From Pseudomonas sp. BN411 (GTDB taxonomy: Bacteria; Pseudomonadota; Gammaproteobacteria; Pseudomonadales; Pseudomonadaceae), in assembly GCF_029871235.1 (NCBI RefSeq), contig NZ_SSOM01000073.1, forward strand, positions 430,011-494,010: 64,000 bases of DNA. The letters are read 5' to 3'. Every line of letters starts with the position of its first letter. Position 1 is the first letter of the stretch. Below the pieces are notes generated by a model that made no database searches, was not told the DNA's origin, and worked only from the letters and a program-made list of their open reading frames with translations. Shown piece after piece: positions 34,145 to 44,056 of this stretch. A program made the translations under genes and the position numbers.

Positions 34145-35392
34145 TCAGCTGCGGCCTGGCTGCGGTTCGATGTAGTAGGTCAGTTGCCGGCGTGGGCTGA
34201 GGTACTCCAGGACCTCCAGCGGCAATTGCGCCGGACGCAGGCTGCGGGCGATGGACAGGCGCGGTTCCTGCTCCAGGTCCAGGATCAGCGCCTCCTGCTT
34301 GGGAATGGCAGGATCGTGAAGGATCAGCGTCGGTTTCAGCGGTTGGGCAGGGTTCACGCCCAGCACCAGGGCGTATCGTTCATCTTCCAGCTGTACCAGG
34401 CTGCCCGGCGGATAGACGCCCATGGCGCGAATGAAGGCTTTCAGCGCCACCTCGTCGAAGCGTTGGCGCTGCTGCTTGAACATCAGCGCCAGGGCCTCGT
34501 GGGGACTCAGGGCCGTGCGTGGGTCGAACGGGTTGCACAGGTTGTCGAACTGGTTGGCGATGGCCACCAACTTGCTCAGGCGGCCGATGCCCGCTTCCTT
34601 CAGGCCGCGCGGGTAGCCGCTGCCATCGCAGTGTTCGTGGTGCTCGTGGATGATCCGCAGCACTTCGTCATCAAGCATCAGTCGCTGGCCCATCTTCAGG
34701 CCGAAGTCGGTATGCAGTTGCAGGAACTGCTGTTCGGGCTTGGTCAGCGGCTCGCTTTTGAGCAGCACCTTGCTCGGGACTTCCATCTTGCCGATGTCAT
34801 GCAGCAGCGCGCCGAGCCCCAGGCTGTGGCAGGCCTCGGTATCCAGCCCGAGCTGACGGCCCAGCAGCAGGGACAGCACGGTGACGTTCAGGGCGTGGAA
34901 GTAGCTGTCCTCGGCGGCCTTGCCGGTGATGCTGTGGAGGACTGCGCCCGGCTGGCCCAGCAGGGTTTCCACCATTTCGCCGACGATGGCGCCGGCCTGT
35001 TTCACGGCTTCCTCCGGCCGGCTGCGCAAGGTCTGGTTGAGTGTCTTGACCTGCAGGCTGGCCTGGATGAAACGCCGGTCCACTTCAGCTACGCGCTGGC
35101 GTAGCAGGCGGAGCTTCTCGGTTCGGGCTTCGCGTGCGCGGGCCTCCGGATCTTCCACGACCGGCGGCGGTGGCGCCTCGGGAGCGGTGAGGGGCAGGGG
35201 CTCGCAATCGCTGCGGGCCGGGTCATAGCGCAGCCGCTGGAGCCCCAGGGCCTTGAGTGCCCGAACCTGCGCTTCGTCCTTGATCTTGAAGTTGCTGAAG
35301 GTGAAGTCGTGCTCCCACCAGCCCAACTCCAATTGGATATAGAGGCCGATGCAGAGTTGTTCGGGTTGGATGTAATGGGGACGGGGCGGCAT
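34145..35392 (-). CDS. HD-GYP domain phosphodiesterase with DUF3391
   Basis: Predicted cytoplasmic cyclic di-GMP phosphodiesterase of 415 residues. An N-terminal DUF3391 region (about 1-70, [16 protein letters not shown]) is followed by a linker and a complete HD-GYP domain. This carries HDIGKMEVP near residue 200 and [14 protein letters not shown] near 255; both metal-ligand and GYP motifs are intact, so activity is likely. It lies between rlmJ and msrA, less than 1 kb from dipA, another cyclic di-GMP enzyme. I do not recall an HD-GYP gene at this place in P. aeruginosa. Confidence 0.9.
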   Translation of the reverse strand: MPPRPHYIQPEQLCIGLYIQLELGWWEHDFTFSNFKIKDEAQVRALKALGLQRLRYDPARSDCEPLPLTAPEAPPPPVVEDPEARAREARTEKLRLLRQRVAEVDRRFIQASLQVKTLNQTLRSRPEEAVKQAGAIVGEMVETLLGQPGAVLHSITGKAAEDSYFHALNVTVLSLLLGRQLGLDTEACHSLGLGALLHDIGKMEVPSKVLLKSEPLTKPEQQFLQLHTDFGLKMGQRLMLDDEVLRIIHEHHEHCDGSGYPRGLKEAGIGRLSKLVAIANQFDNLCNPFDPRTALSPHEALALMFKQQRQRFDEVALKAFIRAMGVYPPGSLVQLEDERYALVLGVNPAQPLKPTLILHDPAIPKQEALILDLEQEPRLSIARSLRPAQLPLEVLEYLSPRRQLTYYIEPQPGRS

Positions 35393-35459
35393 ACCGAGTG
35401 ACTGGAGGCTACTGGCCAGTGGAGTCTAATCCTTCGGCAACCGCCCTGCCTGCCCTTCT

Positions 35460-36107
35460 TCAGGCGGGTAGACACACTCCGGTGCCGCCCAGGCCGCAAT
35501 AGCCGCCAGGGTTCTTCGCCAGGTATTGCTGGTGATAGGCCTCGGCGTAATAGAAGGCAGGCGCTTCGCCGATTTCCGTGGTGATGGCGCCGAAGCCGGA
35601 CTTTTCCAGCTCGGCCTGGAAAAGCGCCTGGCTGGCACGGGCGGCGGCCAGTTGGGCCTCGTCGTAGCAGTAGATGGCAGAGCGGTATTGGGTGCCGACG
35701 TCATTGCCCTGGCGCATGCCCTGGGTCGGGTTGTGGGCTTCCCAGAACACTTTCAACAATTCGTCGAAACTGGTTTCCCGTGGGTCGAACACCACCAGCA
35801 CCATTTCGGTGTGCCCGGTCAGGCCGGAGCAGACTTCGTCATAGGTGGGGTTCGGGGTGAAGCCGCCGGCGTAACCCACAGCGGTGGTCCAGACACCCGG
35901 CTGTTGCCAGAAGCGCCGCTCGGCACCCCAGAAGCAGCCGAGGCCGAACTGGGCCACTTGCAGGCCGGTGGGGAAAGGGCCTTGCAGCGGGCGGCCGTTG
36001 ACGTAATGGCTGTCGGGCACTGGCATCGGCGTTTCGCGGCCGGGCAGCGCTTGGGCGGCGCTGGGCAGCTCGAGTTTGTGGGCGAGTATTTGCGAACGCA
36101 GGACCAT
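35460..36107 (-). CDS. msrA: Peptide methionine (S)-S-oxide reductase
   Basis: Repairs oxidised methionine using thioredoxin. It has 215 residues with the catalytic GCFWGAE near residue 56. The resolving cysteine is likely in [13 protein letters not shown] at the C-terminus. ATG at 36107 has GAGGAG upstream. The frame is open to 36269, but that would run back towards dipA with no start support. An N-terminal extension of about 45 residues before the core is usual for the E. coli-type enzyme. Confidence 0.95.
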   Translation of the reverse strand: MVLRSQILAHKLELPSAAQALPGRETPMPVPDSHYVNGRPLQGPFPTGLQVAQFGLGCFWGAERRFWQQPGVWTTAVGYAGGFTPNPTYDEVCSGLTGHTEMVLVVFDPRETSFDELLKVFWEAHNPTQGMRQGNDVGTQYRSAIYCYDEAQLAAARASQALFQAELEKSGFGAITTEIGEAPAFYYAEAYHQQYLAKNPGGYCGLGGTGVCLPA

Positions 36108-36177
36108 CAGCCATCTCCTCGGGAATGCAATGAATCCCGATGTTACCCCGATTGCGCGGTGGTTTTTCAACGGCTGA

Positions 36178-38874
36178 TCAGACGCCTTTGCGGCAAGGGT
36201 AGCGGCCGAGGTTCTCGAACAGGTGCTTGCCGGAAATCGGCTTGTCGAAGAGGTAGCCCTGGCCGACATCGCAGTGCTGGCGACGCAGGAAGCCGAGCTG
36301 GGCCGCGGTTTCGATGCCTTCGGCGACGACCTTGAGCTTGAGCTTGTGGGCCATGGCGATCACCGCCGAGGTGATCTCCTTGTCGTCCTGGTTCTCGGGA
36401 ATGTCCTTGATGAAGCTGCGATCGATCTTGATCACGTCGATGGGGAATTTCTTCAGGTAGCTCAGCGATGAGTAGCCGGTACCGAAATCGTCCATCGCCA
36501 GGGTCAGGCCCAGGCTCTTCAGGTGATTGAGTTGGTGACGGGTCTCGTCGGTGGCTTCCAGCAGCAGGCCTTCGGTGAGTTCCAGCTCCAGGCGCTTGGG
36601 CGGTAGCTGTTCTTCGTTGAGGATGGCGGCGATGGAGCCCACGAGGTCAGGGTCGCTGAACTGCTTGGGCGACAGGTTGATCGCCACTTGCAGATCCCCG
36701 AGGCCGGCGGCGGTGAGGCGCTTGCTCATCCGGCAGGCTTCGCGGATCACCCATTTGCCGATGGGAATGATCATGCCGGTTTCTTCCGCCACGCTGATGA
36801 ACTGGTCCGGGCTGATCATGCCCTTCTCCGGGTGATGCCAGCGAAGCAGGGCTTCCATGCCGAGCAACTGGCCGCTCTTGAGGCACAGCTTGGGCTGGTA
36901 GAAGACTTCCAGCTCGTTCTGGGCCAGGGCGCGGCGCAGGTTGTTCTCGACGAACAGCTTGTAGCTGGCTTCGGCGTTCAGCGCCTCGGTGAACAATTGG
37001 AGCTGGTGCTTACCGTTGGCCTTGGCCTTGTGCAGCGCCAGGCCCGCGTGCTTCATCAGGGTCTGTGGATCGCGCCCGTGCAGCGGTGCGCAGGCGAGGC
37101 CCAGGGAGCCGGTGACGCTGATCAGCTGGTTGTCGACGAACAGCGGCTTGTCCAGGGTCTGCAGGACCTGGGCGGCGATCTTCTGGCCGCTTTCCAGGTC
37201 GGCGCCGTCGAGCAGCACGGCGAATTCGTTGCTGGCGAAGCGCGCCAGGACGCCATTGGGGGACAGGCTGTTGCGCAGGCGCCGCGCCAGGCTGACCAGC
37301 AGCTTGTCGCCGGTCTGGTGGCCGAGGCTGTCATTGATCCGCTTGAAGTTGTCGATGTCCACCAGCAGCAGGCATAGCGGCGTGTCGCGATCGCTGTGGA
37401 AGCGCTCTTCGACGGTGCGGATGAAATAGGGGCGGTTGCCGAGGCCGGTGAGGTTGTCGGTGTAGGCCAGCTTCTCGATTCGCTGCTGCGCCAGCTTGCT
37501 CTGGGTGACGTCTTCGTAGATGCCGATGTAGTGAGTGAGCTCGCCGTGCTCGCCGAACACCTTGGAAATCGACAGCTGGCCCCAGTAAGGCTCGAGGTTC
37601 TTGCGTCGGCTGCGGAACTCGCCCTGCCAGCTGTTGCAGGCCGCCAGCCCCGAGCTGGTATCGAACAGCAGCTCGCTGAGGTTCTCCAGTGCCGGCAGGT
37701 CTGACAGGCGTCGGCCATGTACTTCATCGGCGCTGTATTGGGTGATGGCGGTGAAGCTCGGGTTGACGTATTCCACCAGGCCGTCACGGTCTACCAGCAG
37801 GAAGGCGCTTGCGCTCTGCTCCACAGCTCGCTGGAACAGATGAAGGGCGTTGGTGGCGTGGCGTCGCTGCTGGTTCACCAGGACCTGGGCGAACTGGTCG
37901 GCCAGCTCGCCGGCGAAGGCGATCTCATCGGCCTGCCAGACGCGGGATGTGCCGATGTGTTCCAGGCAGAGCACGCCGACCACTTCGCCACCGACGCGGA
38001 TGCTGGCGTCGAGCAGGGCGGTGATGCCCTCGGGCTTGAGGTATTCCCGGGTCAGCTCGCTGGTGCGGGGGTCGTTCTGGGCATTGTGGGCGTCGATGGC
38101 GCGGCCGCTGTGCAGGGCCTCCAGGTAGCGCGGGAACGGGCTCATATCCATGCTGCCCGGGTGCTCGTGGTGGTCCTCATTGCGGCGGAACAGGCTGACC
38201 GCCGCCAGTTGGCTGCCCTCGAGCATCCAGATGCTGGCGCGCGCCACATCATAGGCTTCGCAGGCCGCCTGGGTGATGAGTCGCGCCGCTTCCTCCGCCG
38301 GTTTGCTGGAGGTGTAGCGGTGGCGCGCCAGGCGCACGATCAGGCTCTGTTGGGCGCGAGAGCGGATCAGGTGCTGCAGATGGTCGTCCTTGGAGCGCTG
38401 GAAGAGTTCCAGTGAAGTGCGCAGTTGGCTGTTTTGCGCCTCCAGGTCGAGGTTCTTCAGCCGTTCCTTTTGTTCGGCGGGTTCGTTCACCACCAGCAAG
38501 AAGCCGCGCAGCAACTGCCGTCCGTGTTGCTGGAAGGCTTCTCCGATTTCCTGCAGGCACAGCGGGCCATCAGGGGCGTGCAAGGTGTACTGGATGGAGT
38601 AGTGCGGATGCCGGGCCAACTGCAGTTGCACGTCGTCGTGTAGCCGATAGCGGCTTTCCGGTTCCATCAGGCTGGCGTAGGGCGCGTCGATCAGGGCGCA
38701 GAGTTCGCTCGCCGGCAGGCCCAGGGCGCGTTCGCAGGTCGGATCGAGGAAAAGCATCGCCCAGCTGGCTTCATTGAGCCGCTCGAAACGCATCAGGCCC
38801 AGCCTCGACGGGACGGGCAACTGCGTCACTATCTCGGCCACCGTACGGCTGGCGGCATCGGGATGGCTCTTCAT
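36178..38874 (-). CDS. dipA: Cyclic di-GMP phosphodiesterase, PAS-GAF-PAS-GGDEF-EAL
   Basis: 898-residue protein matching P. aeruginosa DipA (dispersion-induced phosphodiesterase) in domains, length and place beside aceF. Order: an N-terminal PAS-like region (about 20-130), GAF (about 195-345), PAS (about 350-470), a degenerate GGDEF domain with ASNEF at the signature, and an intact EAL domain ([20 protein letters not shown]). It should hydrolyse cyclic di-GMP, lowering biofilm tendency. ATG at 38874 begins [10 protein letters not shown]; a GTG six codons upstream is also open. The 260 bases upstream hold only the aceF terminator. Confidence 0.92.
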   Translation of the reverse strand: MKSHPDAASRTVAEIVTQLPVPSRLGLMRFERLNEASWAMLFLDPTCERALGLPASELCALIDAPYASLMEPESRYRLHDDVQLQLARHPHYSIQYTLHAPDGPLCLQEIGEAFQQHGRQLLRGFLLVVNEPAEQKERLKNLDLEAQNSQLRTSLELFQRSKDDHLQHLIRSRAQQSLIVRLARHRYTSSKPAEEAARLITQAACEAYDVARASIWMLEGSQLAAVSLFRRNEDHHEHPGSMDMSPFPRYLEALHSGRAIDAHNAQNDPRTSELTREYLKPEGITALLDASIRVGGEVVGVLCLEHIGTSRVWQADEIAFAGELADQFAQVLVNQQRRHATNALHLFQRAVEQSASAFLLVDRDGLVEYVNPSFTAITQYSADEVHGRRLSDLPALENLSELLFDTSSGLAACNSWQGEFRSRRKNLEPYWGQLSISKVFGEHGELTHYIGIYEDVTQSKLAQQRIEKLAYTDNLTGLGNRPYFIRTVEERFHSDRDTPLCLLLVDIDNFKRINDSLGHQTGDKLLVSLARRLRNSLSPNGVLARFASNEFAVLLDGADLESGQKIAAQVLQTLDKPLFVDNQLISVTGSLGLACAPLHGRDPQTLMKHAGLALHKAKANGKHQLQLFTEALNAEASYKLFVENNLRRALAQNELEVFYQPKLCLKSGQLLGMEALLRWHHPEKGMISPDQFISVAEETGMIIPIGKWVIREACRMSKRLTAAGLGDLQVAINLSPKQFSDPDLVGSIAAILNEEQLPPKRLELELTEGLLLEATDETRHQLNHLKSLGLTLAMDDFGTGYSSLSYLKKFPIDVIKIDRSFIKDIPENQDDKEITSAVIAMAHKLKLKVVAEGIETAAQLGFLRRQHCDVGQGYLFDKPISGKHLFENLGRYPCRKGV

Positions 38875-39063
38875 CGGGCGCTGGGCTTCCACTTCTCTGA
38901 CCGGGAGAGGATCCGGCCTACATCACCAAAGCATCGGGCAAGGGTGCATCATGATGATGGCACTGGCAAGCGCGCCGCGTGGTGCATTTCGTGAGCGGAT
39001 GAGGGGCAGCAGGAACTGTGCGTGAGTGCACAGTCGCCTTGTGGGCCTGGGCTGTCGAACGGT

Positions 39064-39095
39064 CAAAAAAAACCCCGCCTCAGGGGGGCGGGGTT
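39064..39095 (-). terminator. Intrinsic terminator of aceEF
   Basis: On the minus strand CCCCGCC pairs with GGCGGGG across an eight-base loop and is followed by TTTTTTTT. It lies about 40 bases past the aceF stop. Confidence 0.9.
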
Positions 39096-39133
39096 GAGGT
39101 ACGAGCGTGGCGTGCTCGCGAATTTGAAACGAG

Positions 39134-41119
39134 TTACAGCAGCATGGTGCGGATGTCCGCCAGCACATCACCGAGACGCTTGGTGAAGCGCGCGGCGGCG
39201 GCGCCGTTGATCACGCGGTGATCGTAGGACAGCGACAGCGGCAGCATCAGGCGCGGCTGGAAGGCCTTGCCGTCCCACACCGGCTGCATGGCGGCCTTGG
39301 ACACGCCAAGGATCGCCACTTCGGGCGCGTTGACGATCGGCGTGAAGCCGGTGCCGCCAATGTGGCCGAGGCTGGAGATGGTGAAGCAGGCGCCTTGCAT
39401 GTCGTCCGCCGAAAGCTTCTTGGTCCGGGCTTTTTCAGCCAGGGCGGCGGCTTCGGCAGCCAGTTGCAGCAGGCTCTTCTGGTCGACGTTCTTGATCACC
39501 GGCACCAGCAGGCCGTCCGGGGTGTCCACGGCAAAGCCGATGTGCACGTACTTCTTGCGGATCAGCGCCTTGCCACTGGGGGCCAGGGAGCTGTTGAAGT
39601 CCGGCAGTTCCTTGAGCAGGTAGGCGCAGGCCTTGAGCAGCAGCGGCAGGACGGTTAACTTGACGCCGGCCTTCTCCGCCACGGCCTTCTGGGCTACGCG
39701 GAAGGCTTCCAGTTCGGTGATGTCGGCCGAATCGAACTGGGTCACGTGCGGGACGTTGAGCCAACTGCGATGCAGGTTCGCGGCGCCGACCTGCATCAGG
39801 CGGGTCATTGCCACTTCTTCGATTTCACCGAACTTGCTGAAGTCCACGACCGGGATCGGCGGGATGCCGGCACCACCGGTGGCGCCGGCGGCAGCCGCTG
39901 CCGGAGCTTCCTTGGCTTTCTGCATCATCGCCTTGACGTGAGCTTGCACGTCTTCCTTCAGCACGCGGCCGTGCGGGCCGGTGGCCGGAACGTCAGACAG
40001 CTCGACGCCGAACTCGCGGGCCAACTGGCGAACCGCCGGGCCTGCGTGGACCTTGGCGCCGCTGGAGCGGGCCGGTACACCGGTGGTGTTCGCAGCAGCG
40101 GCGGACAGCGAGGCGATGGCGCTGACTTCGGCAGCAGCGACCGGATGGGCGCCCTCGGGTACGCGGTGTACCGACGGCGCAGCGGCGGCCGGAGCCGGAG
40201 CTGCTGCCGGGGCGGCGCCCGCAACCTTGAGCTTGAGGATCAGGTCACCGGTGCCGACTTCCGAGTCCAGCTTGACCTCGACGCTTTCCACCACGCCGGC
40301 AGCCGGCGAGGGGATTTCCATGCTGGCCTTGTCGGATTCCAGGGTGATCAAGGACTGGTCGGCGGCTACGGTGTCACCGGCCTTGACCAGCACTTCGATG
40401 ACCTTGACCTTGCCGTCGGTGCCGATGTCCGGCACGAAGACGTCCTGCACGCTGGAACCGGTGGCTACCGGAGCGGGGGCCGCAGCCGGAGTGGCAGCAG
40501 GCGCCGGTGCAGCGGCCTGTGCCGGGGCAGCAGCAGGAGCAGCGCCAGCAACACGCAGCTTGAGAATCAGGTCGCCGGTGCCAACGTCGGCATCCAGTTT
40601 GACCTCCACGCTCTCCACCACGCCGGCGGCGGGGGAGGGGATCTCCATGCTGGCCTTGTCGGACTCCAGGGTGATCAGGGACTGGTCGGCGGCTACGGTG
40701 TCACCGGCCTTGACCAGCACTTCGATGACCTTGACCTTGCCGTCGGTGCCGATGTCCGGCACGAAGACGTCCTGCACGCTGGAACCGGTGGCCGCCGGAG
40801 CAGCAGCCGGGGCCGGCGCAGCGGCGGGTTGCGCTTCGGCCTTGGGTGCGGGAGCTGCAGCCGGTGCGGGCGCCGCGGCGGCGGCACCCTCGACTTCCAG
40901 TTCCAGCAGCTCGTCGCCTTCCTTCAGGCGATCGCCCAGCTTGACCTTCAGGCTCTTGATCACGCCGGCCTTGGGGGCCGGGATTTCCATGCTGGCCTTA
41001 TCGGATTCCAGGGTCAGCAGGCTCTGATCGGCTTCGATGCGGTCGCCAACTTTGACGAACAGCTCGATCACTTCACCTTCGCCGCTGCCGATGTCGGGTA
41101 CGCGAATCAGTTCACTCAC
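39134..41119 (-). CDS. aceF: Pyruvate dehydrogenase E2 (dihydrolipoyl acetyltransferase)
   Basis: Core of the pyruvate dehydrogenase complex, moving acetyl groups to CoA. Its 661 residues hold three lipoyl domains (about 3-75, 118-190, 227-300), each with the lipoylated lysine in ESDKASMEIP and joined by Ala/Pro linkers. A peripheral subunit-binding domain (about 355-390) and the catalytic domain follow. The active site reads DHRVINGA, with Asn where E. coli has Asp; as I recall, Azotobacter E2 shares this. Lipoyl domains 2 and 3 are almost identical. It lies 11 bases after aceE. Confidence 0.97.
   Translation of the reverse strand: MSELIRVPDIGSGEGEVIELFVKVGDRIEADQSLLTLESDKASMEIPAPKAGVIKSLKVKLGDRLKEGDELLELEVEGAAAAAPAPAAAPAPKAEAQPAAAPAPAAAPAATGSSVQDVFVPDIGTDGKVKVIEVLVKAGDTVAADQSLITLESDKASMEIPSPAAGVVESVEVKLDADVGTGDLILKLRVAGAAPAAAPAQAAAPAPAATPAAAPAPVATGSSVQDVFVPDIGTDGKVKVIEVLVKAGDTVAADQSLITLESDKASMEIPSPAAGVVESVEVKLDSEVGTGDLILKLKVAGAAPAAAPAPAAAAPSVHRVPEGAHPVAAAEVSAIASLSAAAANTTGVPARSSGAKVHAGPAVRQLAREFGVELSDVPATGPHGRVLKEDVQAHVKAMMQKAKEAPAAAAAGATGGAGIPPIPVVDFSKFGEIEEVAMTRLMQVGAANLHRSWLNVPHVTQFDSADITELEAFRVAQKAVAEKAGVKLTVLPLLLKACAYLLKELPDFNSSLAPSGKALIRKKYVHIGFAVDTPDGLLVPVIKNVDQKSLLQLAAEAAALAEKARTKKLSADDMQGACFTISSLGHIGGTGFTPIVNAPEVAILGVSKAAMQPVWDGKAFQPRLMLPLSLSYDHRVINGAAAARFTKRLGDVLADIRTMLL
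40221..40796 (-). repeat. Intragenic tandem repeat encoding two near-identical lipoyl domains
   Basis: Two copies of about 249 bases (40221-40469 and 40548-40796), offset by exactly 327 bases (109 codons), encode lipoyl domains 3 and 2 of aceF. Their core segments differ at few positions. The first lipoyl domain is clearly more diverged. Confidence 0.85.
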
Positions 41120-41130
41120 AATGCGTCTCC

Positions 41131-43776
41131 TCAGCAGTCCAGCGGGTTGCGTTTTTCGGGATCGATGCCGAACTTGGCGATGGCTTCCGCCACGACCTTG
41201 GGCTCGATCTCGCCGCGGTCCGCCAGCGCTTCCAGGGCTGCCAGGACTACCCAGTTACGGTCCACTTCGAAGAAGTGGCGCAGCTTCTTGCGGCTGTCGC
41301 TGCGGCCGAAGCCGTCGGTGCCGAGGACCTTGTATTCCTTGCTCGGGACCCACTGGCGGATCTGGTCGGCGAACAGCTTCATGTAGTCGGTGGAGGCCAC
41401 GACCGGGCCCTTGCGGCCGGTCAGGCACTGCTCGACGTAGGTCTGCTTCGGCTTCTGCTCCGGGTGCAGGCGGTTTTGACGCTCGATCGCCAGACCGTCG
41501 CGGCGCAGTTCGTTGAAGCTGGTGACGCTCCAGACGTCGGCGCCGACGTTGAACTGCTCACGGAGAATCTTCGCCGCTTCGATGACTTCGCGCAGGATGG
41601 TGCCCGAACCCAGCAGCTGCACGTGGTGTGCGGCTTCCTTCTTGTCCTCTTCGAGGAGGTACATGCCCTTGATGATGCCTTCCTCGGCGCCTGCCGGCAG
41701 GGCGGGCTGGGTGTAGGCCTCGTTCATCACGGTGATGTAGTAGAAGATGTTCTGCTGTTCTTCGGTCATCTGGCGGATGCCTTCACGCACGATCACCGCC
41801 AGCTCGTAGCCGAAGGTGGGGTCGTAAGTGCGGCAGTTCGGGATGGTGGCCGCCATGATGTGGCTGTGACCGTCCTCGTGTTGCAGGCCTTCGCCGTTGA
41901 GGGTGGTACGGCCGGCGGTGCCGCCGATCAGGAAACCACGGGCGCGGCTGTCGCCGGCGGCCCAGGCCAGGTCACCGATACGCTGGAAGCCGAACATCGA
42001 ATAGAAGATGTAGAACGGCAGCATCGGCTGGTTGTGGTTGCTGTAGGCGGTACCCGCAGCGATGAAGGAGGACATGGCGCCCGCTTCGTTGATGCCTTCC
42101 TCGAGGATCTGACCCTTCTTGTCCTCGCGGTAGAACATCACCTGGTCCTTGTCGACCGGCTCGTAGAGCTGGCCCACGGACGAGTAGATGCCGAGCTGGC
42201 GGAACATGCCTTCCATACCAAAGGTACGGGCTTCGTCCGGGATGATCGGGACGATGCGGTGGCCGAGTTCCTTGTCCTTGACCAACTGCGCCAGGATGCG
42301 CACGAAGGCCATGGTGGTGGAAATTTCACGATCGCCCGAACCGTCCAGGATCGCCTTGAGGGTTTCCAGCGGCGGGGTCGGGATGCTGAAGCTGTTGACG
42401 CGGCGCTGCGGCACGTAGCCACCCAGGGCGGCGCGGCGCTCGTGCAGGTACTTGTACTCGGCGCTGCCTTCCTGCGGACGGAAGAACGGCAGCTTTTCCA
42501 GGTCGGCGTCGTTGACCGGGATGTCGAAGCGGTCGCGGAACTGCTTCAGGCTCTCGACGTCGACCTTCTTGGTGTTGTGGGCGGTGTTCTTCGCTTCGCC
42601 CGCACCGGTGCCGTAACCCTTGATGGTCTTGGCCAGGATGACGGTAGGCTGGCCCTTGTGGTTGACCGCCTGGTGGTAGGCCGCATAGACCTTGTAGGGG
42701 TCGTGGCCGCCACGATTGAGCTTCCAGATCTCGTCGTCGGAAAGGTCTTTGACCATTTCCTTGAGTTCCGGGGTGTTGAAGAAGTTCTCACGGACGTACG
42801 CGCCGTCCTTGGCCTTGTAGTTCTGGTACTCGCCGTCGACGACTTCGTCCATGCGGCGCTGCAGGGAGCCGTCGGTGTCCTTGGCGAACAGCGGGTCCCA
42901 GAAACGGCCCCAGACGACCTTGTTGACGTTCCACTGGGCGCCGCGGAAGACGCCTTCCAGTTCCTGGATGATCTTGCCGTTGCCGCGAACCGGGCCGTCG
43001 AGGCGCTGCAGGTTGCAGTTGATGACGAAGATCAGGTTGTCCAGCTTCTCGCGGCCGGCCAGGGAAATGGCACCGAGGGATTCCGGCTCGTCGCACTCGC
43101 CGTCACCCATGAAGCACCAGACCTTCTGTTTGCCGGCGGGGATGAAGCCGCGGCTTTCCAGGTACTTCATGAAGCGCGCCTGGTAGATCGCCTGGATCGG
43201 GCCGAGGCCCATGGACACGGTGGGGAACTGCCAGAAGTCCGGCATCAGCCAGGGGTGCGGATAGGAGGACAGGCCCTTGCCGTCCACTTCCTGGCGGAAG
43301 TTGACCATCTGATCTTCGGTGATGCGGCCTTCCATGAAGGCGCGGGCGTAGATGCCGGGGGAGGCGTGGCCCTGATAGAAGATCAGATCGCCGCCGTGTT
43401 CTTCGGTGGGAGCCTGGAAGAAGTAGTTGAAGCCGATGTCGTAAAGAGTTGCCGAGGAAGCGAAGCTGGAAATGTGACCGCCCAGATCCGGGTCGTTCAG
43501 GTTGGTGCGCATCACCATGGCCAGCGCGTTCCAGCGAACCATGGAGCGGATGCGGCGTTCCATGAACAGGTCGCCGGGCATGCGGGCTTCGTGGGTGACC
43601 GGAATCGAGTTGCGGTACGGAGTGGTGATGGCGTAGGGCAGTTGGGTGCCGCTGCGGGTGGCCAGCTCACCCATGCGGGTCAGCAGGTAATGCGCGCGGT
43701 CTTCGCCTTCTTTGTCGAGTACGGACTCCAGGGAATCCAGCCATTCCTGGGTTTCGACGGGATCGAGGTCTTGCAT
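41131..43776 (-). CDS. aceE: Pyruvate dehydrogenase E1 component
   Basis: Thiamine-diphosphate enzyme that decarboxylates pyruvate and reductively acetylates the E2 lipoyl groups. It has 881 residues in the homodimeric E1 form. The N-terminal domain holds the ThDP motif FMGDGECDEPES (about residues 225-240) with the GDG start. The transketolase-type middle domain (about 480-690) includes EGINEAGAMSS, where the conserved glutamate lies. The C-terminal domain follows. It is first in the aceEF operon, and two inverted operator-like sites lie 110-180 bases upstream. Confidence 0.97.
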   Translation of the reverse strand: MQDLDPVETQEWLDSLESVLDKEGEDRAHYLLTRMGELATRSGTQLPYAITTPYRNSIPVTHEARMPGDLFMERRIRSMVRWNALAMVMRTNLNDPDLGGHISSFASSATLYDIGFNYFFQAPTEEHGGDLIFYQGHASPGIYARAFMEGRITEDQMVNFRQEVDGKGLSSYPHPWLMPDFWQFPTVSMGLGPIQAIYQARFMKYLESRGFIPAGKQKVWCFMGDGECDEPESLGAISLAGREKLDNLIFVINCNLQRLDGPVRGNGKIIQELEGVFRGAQWNVNKVVWGRFWDPLFAKDTDGSLQRRMDEVVDGEYQNYKAKDGAYVRENFFNTPELKEMVKDLSDDEIWKLNRGGHDPYKVYAAYHQAVNHKGQPTVILAKTIKGYGTGAGEAKNTAHNTKKVDVESLKQFRDRFDIPVNDADLEKLPFFRPQEGSAEYKYLHERRAALGGYVPQRRVNSFSIPTPPLETLKAILDGSGDREISTTMAFVRILAQLVKDKELGHRIVPIIPDEARTFGMEGMFRQLGIYSSVGQLYEPVDKDQVMFYREDKKGQILEEGINEAGAMSSFIAAGTAYSNHNQPMLPFYIFYSMFGFQRIGDLAWAAGDSRARGFLIGGTAGRTTLNGEGLQHEDGHSHIMAATIPNCRTYDPTFGYELAVIVREGIRQMTEEQQNIFYYITVMNEAYTQPALPAGAEEGIIKGMYLLEEDKKEAAHHVQLLGSGTILREVIEAAKILREQFNVGADVWSVTSFNELRRDGLAIERQNRLHPEQKPKQTYVEQCLTGRKGPVVASTDYMKLFADQIRQWVPSKEYKVLGTDGFGRSDSRKKLRHFFEVDRNWVVLAALEALADRGEIEPKVVAEAIAKFGIDPEKRNPLDC

Positions 43777-43885
43777 GGCTTGCTCCAGGGCGGAAAGGCT
43801 TCCAGAATCGGATGCCAGTGGTCACGGCCGGCCTTGTGGGGCGGTCGCGGCGAAATTCTTGTTACCGGGGGTAGAACCGGGCTCG

Positions 43886-43900
43886 TGTAGTTTTACTACA
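43886..43900. promoter_or_regulatory. Operator-like site 1 upstream of aceE
   Basis: TGTAGTTTTACTACA is an imperfect palindrome (GTAG and CTAC arms). It is the reverse complement of site 2 apart from one end base. On the minus strand it overlaps a possible -10 box (TAAAAC). It lies 110 bases before the aceE start. Confidence 0.6.
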
Positions 43901-43937
43901 AATCGACGAAGGTTTCAGCACTCTGGATACAATCTTT

Positions 43938-43952
43938 CGTAGTAAAACTACA
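43938..43952. promoter_or_regulatory. Operator-like site 2 upstream of aceE
   Basis: CGTAGTAAAACTACA repeats site 1 in inverted orientation, with centres 52 bp apart, about five helical turns. It lies between aceE and the divergent glnE, about 105 bases before the glnE start. Confidence 0.6.
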
Positions 43953-44056
43953 GACTGCGCGGCGCAGTCGGCTGAAAGCCCCGAGTTAGAGCTGTTCCGC
44001 CACCGCTGCGCCAGCTACGGGTCCAGCCTCGGCCCGCAGCCCAGAAAGGATAGACC

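Noticed and set aside
41275-43890. An 871-residue open frame antisense to aceE
   Set aside because: Same codon-bias effect. aceE on the minus strand has all family motifs, and the antisense frame shows no domain or start signal.
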